From Echinicola sp. 20G (GTDB lineage Bacteria; Bacteroidota; Bacteroidia; Cytophagales; Cyclobacteriaceae): a DNA stretch of 64,000 nucleotides. Made by a program: the position numbers and the translations under genes. Under the pieces are notes generated by a model. That model worked only from the letters and a program-made list of their open reading frames with translations. It did not search any database and had not been told where the DNA came from. This document shows positions 63,276 through 64,000 of this stretch, piece after piece; position 1 is the first letter of the stretch; each line of letters opens with the position of its first letter. The stretch lies in assembly GCF_015533855.1 (NCBI RefSeq), contig NZ_AP024154.1, positions 685,001 through 749,000 on the forward strand, read 5' to 3'.

Positions 63276-63295
63276 AGTCCTGCTTTTGCAGGACT
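63276..63295 (-). terminator. Terminator of the nqr operon end
   Basis: AGTCCTGC (63276-63283) pairs with GCAGGACT (63288-63295) over a TTTT loop. On the minus strand it is followed by a run of T residues (A6 at 63271-63276 on the plus strand), 8 bases past the nqrF stop. Confidence 0.85.
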
Positions 63296-63303
63296 CTTTT
63301 CGT

Positions 63304-64000
63304 TTAACCACCGAAGTCGTCAAATCTGATATTTTCTTTTGGAACACCCATGTCATCCAACAGCTTCAAAACAGCTGAGTTCATCAATGGAGGCCCACAA
63401 AGGTAGTATTCTACTTCATCTGGCTCAGGATGATCCTTCAAGTAGTTATCATAAAGTACTTGGTGGATAAATCCAACATAACCGTCACCTTCTCTGTCGT
63501 CCAATGACTTTTTGATCTTCCAATTATCTTCAGGAAGTGGCTCAGAGAGACCGATATTGAAATTGAAGTTAGGGAAATCTTTTTCGATATCTCTAAAGTG
63601 AGGAACATAGAATAGCTCCTTTTTAGAACGTCCACCGTACCAGTAAGAAACTTTTCTATCCGTTTTCTCCGTGTGGAACAAGTGGAAGATATGAGATCTC
63701 AATGGAGCCATACCTGCACCACCACCAATATAGATCATTTCTCTTTGGGTAGGGTTGATATGGAATTCACCATAAGGACCAGAAACAGTTACTTTATCTC
63801 CTTTCTTACGTGAGAACACATAAGAAGAACAAACGCCAGGATTAACATCCATCCATTTGTTATTGGCTCTATCCCAAGGCGGAGTAGCAATACGTATGGT
63901 CAACATTACAATGTTACCTTCAGCTGGGTGGTTGGCCATGGAGTAGGCTCTGAAAAGCTCTTCGTCATTTTTCATCACCAATGACCAAAGACCAAATTTA
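63304..64000 (-). CDS. nqrF: Na+-translocating NADH:quinone reductase subunit F, C-terminal part (partial)
   Basis: The fragment is the C-terminal 232 residues of a flavin reductase-type subunit that takes electrons from NADH. FAD-binding [22 protein letters not shown] and the NADH-binding [12 protein letters not shown] and [12 protein letters not shown] are visible; the C-terminus FDDFGG is typical of NqrF. The 5' part with the 2Fe-2S domain lies beyond the right edge. The rest of nqrA-E should lie upstream, outside the window. The minus-strand terminator follows the stop. Confidence 0.93.
   Translation of the reverse strand, partial: KFGLWSLVMKNDEELFRAYSMANHPAEGNIVMLTIRIATPPWDRANNKWMDVNPGVCSSYVFSRKKGDKVTVSGPYGEFHINPTQREMIYIGGGAGMAPLRSHIFHLFHTEKTDRKVSYWYGGRSKKELFYVPHFRDIEKDFPNFNFNIGLSEPLPEDNWKIKKSLDDREGDGYVGFIHQVLYDNYLKDHPEPDEVEYYLCGPPLMNSAVLKLLDDMGVPKENIRFDDFGG

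Noticed and set aside
1..64000. CRISPR arrays, transposons, integrases, prophage
   Set aside because: No regularly spaced repeats, transposase or phage structural genes were recognised in any part of the window.

Overview
The window looks like a chromosomal segment of a marine or soil-type Bacteroidota, most likely order Cytophagales (Cyclobacteriaceae-like, e.g. Echinicola, Cyclobacterium or Algoriphagus relatives). This rests on several lines of evidence: AT-rich DNA with almost no Shine-Dalgarno sequences; promoters with the Bacteroidota pattern TTTG / TAnnTTTG (the clearest is upstream of tRNA-Phe); and Bacteroidota-restricted families such as DUF4252, a PorE-type OmpA lipoprotein, the THUMP-like methyltransferase and long PurM. 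The genus is inferred, not proven. I see no transposase, integrase, phage gene, CRISPR array or rRNA, so this is mostly core genome.

Layout. 1-4 kb: rnr, a polyprenyl diphosphate synthase and a rhomboid protease, tightly packed on the plus strand. 4-8.6 kb: a minus-strand galactose operon galM-galK-galT with a LacI-type regulator and a likely operator in front of galM. 8.7-11.2 kb: cysS and a glutaminyl-cyclase-like M28 lipoprotein. 11.5-16.4 kb: rimP-nusA-infB with a promoter and a strong leader hairpin. 16.5-25.6 kb: a small membrane protein, a macrodomain protein, the THUMP-like methyltransferase, asd, a large secreted lamin-tail-domain protein, an asparaginase lipoprotein, a DksA/TraR-like protein, scpB and a large-subunit pseudouridine synthase. 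25.65-26.12 kb: a gene-poor island ending in its own terminator. 26.2-29.6 kb: a mercuric-reductase-like flavoprotein and a four-gene ECF sigma / putative anti-sigma / two DUF4252 operon. 30-38 kb: tRNA-Phe, a two-gene Fe-S electron-transfer unit, three tandem PLDc_N miniproteins, a Bacteroidota-specific protein, a PorE-like lipoprotein, purM and a ceramidase-like hydrolase. 38-50 kb: small exported and membrane proteins, an acyl-CoA dehydrogenase, an SGNH hydrolase, gcvP, an M28 peptidase, a DEAD-box helicase, pyrC and tRNA-His. 50.2-55 kb: a 49-residue orphan gene, then an alpha-glucan operon (debranching enzyme, glycosyltransferase, GH57). 55-64 kb: clpB, rlmN, duplicated barrel-like proteins, murQ with an amino-sugar kinase (cell-wall recycling), a cytochrome-b5-like protein, an arginase-fold protein with altered metal ligands, and the 3' end of nqrF.

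Most convergent gene pairs are separated by strong hairpins that can terminate both ways. The least explained elements are the gene-poor island at 25.65-26.12 kb, the DUF4252 sigma operon, the PLDc_N triplet, the free-standing 49-aa gene and the arginase-like protein. I did not find a clear, complete, undescribed multi-gene system; these are candidates only. Coordinates of start codons are my choices; several genes have no ATG and appear to use TTG.
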